A stretch of DNA of 15,487 nt from Clostridia bacterium. Lineage in GTDB: Bacteria; Bacillota; Clostridia; Oscillospirales; Acutalibacteraceae. A program made the translations under genes and the position numbers. The notes under the pieces are model-generated. The model was given only the letters and a program-made list of their open reading frames with translations, was not told the DNA's origin and made no database searches. Shown piece by piece: positions 14,858 through 15,487 of the stretch; positions within the stretch are counted from its first letter, which is position 1; the number at the start of each line of letters is the position of its first letter. The stretch is from contig CAAGJN010000021.1 in the NCBI GenBank assembly GCA_900770255.1, positions 1-15,487 of the forward strand, written 5' to 3'.

Positions 14858-15090
14858 TTTCTTTCGCCCTCCGCCTTGACTTCGATCTTTTTTGCATCCT
14901 CAACGCGCAAGGTCAGCTCATAGCCGCGCACCATGATCTCTATCGGATCACCCATCGGCGCGACCTTCTGCAGCGTCACGCGCGTGTGCGGTATCAGCCC
15001 CATATCGAGCAGCCTGCATCTAAGCGCGCCCTCTCCGCCGACCGCGCAGATCACCGCGCTCTGCCCTATCTTCATTTCATCAAGTGTCAT
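14854..15090 (-). CDS. feoA: Ferrous iron transport protein A (FeoA)
   Basis: A 78-residue cytoplasmic SH3-like protein, normal length for FeoA, needed for or modulating FeoB-driven Fe2+ uptake. Recognisable parts are MKIGQSAVI near the start, LRCRLLDMGLIPHTRVTLQKVAPMGDPIEI in the middle, and GYELTLRVEDAKKIEV at the end, which match the FeoA domain pattern (G.....RL.DMG..PG..V / P.GDP....V.G....LR...A..I). ATG at 15090 with GGGAGGAT at 15094-15101. First gene of the feo operon; its stop overlaps feoB as ATGA. Confidence 0.95.
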   Translation of the reverse strand: MTLDEMKIGQSAVICAVGGEGALRCRLLDMGLIPHTRVTLQKVAPMGDPIEIMVRGYELTLRVEDAKKIEVKAEGERK

Positions 15091-15113
15091 ATTATCCTCC
15101 CGCTTCCGACATG

Positions 15114-15132
15114 CAAGGTTAGCCTACTATAA
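15114..15132 (-). promoter_or_regulatory. DtxR/IdeR-family metal-responsive operator upstream of feoA
   Basis: On the minus strand TTATAGTAGGCTAACCTTG matches the DtxR/IdeR consensus TTAGGTTAGGCTAACCTAA at 14 of 19 positions, with the half TAGGCTAACCT intact. It covers about +1 to +19 relative to the predicted start point, where a Fe2+-loaded repressor would block initiation. Binding by a DtxR-family repressor (IdeR- or MntR-like) is inferred. Confidence 0.6.
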
Positions 15133-15138
15133 CTCAAA

Positions 15139-15167
15139 ATTTTACACTTCAAACGGGCACTTGTCAA
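15139..15167 (-). promoter_or_regulatory. Promoter of the feo operon
   Basis: On the minus strand a perfect TTGACA (15162-15167), a 17-base spacer and TAAAAT (15139-15144). The start point would be near 15132, leaving a leader of about 40 bases to feoA. Confidence 0.75.
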
Positions 15168-15266
15168 GAAAATAGAACAGATATGTAAAAAATTCGCTGT
15201 TGATGCAGTTCTTTGTCAAATCGCAGGCTTAAAGCGGCCATATTAACATTCTGTGCCCCCAATAAT

Positions 15267-15289
15267 AACCACCGGCTGAGCCAGTGGTT
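15267..15289. repeat. Near-perfect inverted repeat (hairpin)
   Basis: A 23-base dyad with 10-bp arms (AACCACCGGC and GCCAGTGGTT) around TGA, with one mismatched pair. On the plus strand it is followed by TTTAATTT, so it could act as a weak terminator; on the minus strand no T-run follows. Such compact hairpins are also typical of IS ends and REP-like repeats. Confidence 0.6.
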
Positions 15290-15297
15290 TTAATTTA

Positions 15298-15310
15298 GCC
15301 CTAAAAGGGC
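15298..15310. repeat. Perfect short hairpin overlapping the stop of the small ORF
   Basis: GCCCT and AGGGC form a perfect 5-bp stem with an AAA loop. It overlaps the stop codon of the 37-codon minus-strand ORF and lies 8 bases from the larger hairpin. Confidence 0.5.
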
Positions 15311-15414
15311 ACTTCACTAGCGACTCCTAAAGGGGTTACCATATCGCTGAAGCTACCTATCGCATTCATTGTGTGTGCTAAACTGTATGTGTCATTAGGT
15401 CGTTTATTTTCCAT
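15301..15414 (-). CDS. Possible small ORF of 37 codons, unknown function
   Basis: ATG at 15414 is preceded by a strong GGAGGA (15421-15426) at 6-base spacing; the stop is TAG at 15301-15303. The peptide starts MENKRPNDTYSLAHT and ends VASEVPF. It has no membrane segment, no cysteine and no domain I recognise. The SLAHT stretch recalls the very start of IS200-type TnpA proteins (SL(A/S)HTKW), but the rest does not continue like TnpA, so any link would be a decayed or leader relative. The ribosome binding site is the main support. The ORF is flanked by hairpins on both sides and lies upstream of the feo promoter in the same direction. It may be untranslated. Confidence 0.3.
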   Translation of the reverse strand: MENKRPNDTYSLAHTMNAIGSFSDMVTPLGVASEVPF

Positions 15415-15487
15415 CTAATGTCCTCCGTTCTGTTTGAATGCGGGTTGGTAGCCTCATTCTTATTTTACAGAATGGAGTTCTTTTTTC

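Larger units (their letters stand above)
15168..15487. other. Intergenic region upstream of the feo promoter, hairpin-rich, possibly part of a repeated or mobile element
   Basis: No recognised gene is present. 15168-15245 shows nothing clear. From about 15247 to the window end several inverted repeats occur: 15267-15289, 15298-15310 and 15455-15474 (CATTCT / AGAATG with flanking partial pairing). An 8-base inverted pair, CATTCTGT (15247-15254) and ACAGAATG (15467-15474), brackets the stretch. The composition is visibly more AT-rich than the coding parts. Subterminal hairpins and a small leader-like ORF are reminiscent of IS200/IS605-type or non-autonomous elements, but no transposase gene is seen and the right side is cut by the window end. 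Confidence 0.3.

Noticed and set aside
15195..15218. Extra TTGACA-like box upstream of the feo promoter on the minus strand
   Set aside because: No matching -10 at 16-18 bases, and the promoter at 15139-15167 is much better.
1..15487. CRISPR arrays, tRNA or rRNA genes, prophage or defence-island genes
   Set aside because: No regularly spaced repeats, no tRNA-like cloverleaf or rRNA stretch, and no recognisable phage or defence protein were seen on either strand.

Overview
The window looks like a chromosomal segment of a moderately GC-rich Gram-positive anaerobe of the class Clostridia, plausibly a gut Oscillospiraceae/Ruminococcaceae-type bacterium. This is an inference from three things: strong GGAGG-type ribosome binding sites before nearly every gene, sigma-A-like promoters with 17-18 base spacers, and the gene content (several intracellular or lipid-anchored glycoside hydrolases, a feoA-feoB-Cys-rich protein cluster, a lipoprotein signal peptide, no respiratory genes). 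No rRNA, tRNA, CRISPR array or intact transposase gene was seen.

Layout. 70-1323 (-) is a SulP-family anion transporter core without a STAS domain. It is divergent from ppa (1478-2014, +), a soluble inorganic pyrophosphatase. A bidirectional hairpin terminator separates ppa from a convergent cytoplasmic GH5 enzyme of the endoglycoceramidase-like type (2069-3547, -). That gene is divergent from a second, lipid-anchored GH5 enzyme (3758-5017, +) across a 210-base regulatory region. Two tandem terminators follow. A two-gene minus-strand operon then runs from 9668 to 5168: a 1002-residue GH2 beta-galactosidase-like enzyme followed, 19 bases later, by a MurE-type ligase whose specificity motif is not the usual diaminopimelate one.

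Back-to-back promoters at 9738-9790 separate that operon from a plus-strand operon (9838-12640). It encodes a dihydrolipoamide dehydrogenase-like flavoenzyme, a calcineurin-like metallophosphoesterase with a C-terminal membrane segment, and a small Dabb-domain protein. A bidirectional terminator ends it and also ends the convergent ferrous-iron uptake operon feoA-feoB-Cys-rich membrane protein (15090-12693, -). That operon is preceded by a clear promoter with a DtxR/IdeR-like operator at its start point. The last ~250 bases are hairpin-rich, look more AT-rich than the genes, and contain a 37-codon ORF with a good ribosome binding site. They may be part of a small mobile or repeated element that continues beyond the window.

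Together the genes are mostly housekeeping and nutrient acquisition: plant or host glycoside breakdown (GH5, GH5, GH2), iron uptake, anion transport, pyrophosphate removal and wall-precursor synthesis. I did not find a convincing wholly new defence or mobile system. The least ordinary points are the GH2-murE operon, the MurE specificity motif, the flavoenzyme / tail-anchored phosphoesterase / Dabb operon, and the 3' hairpin region.
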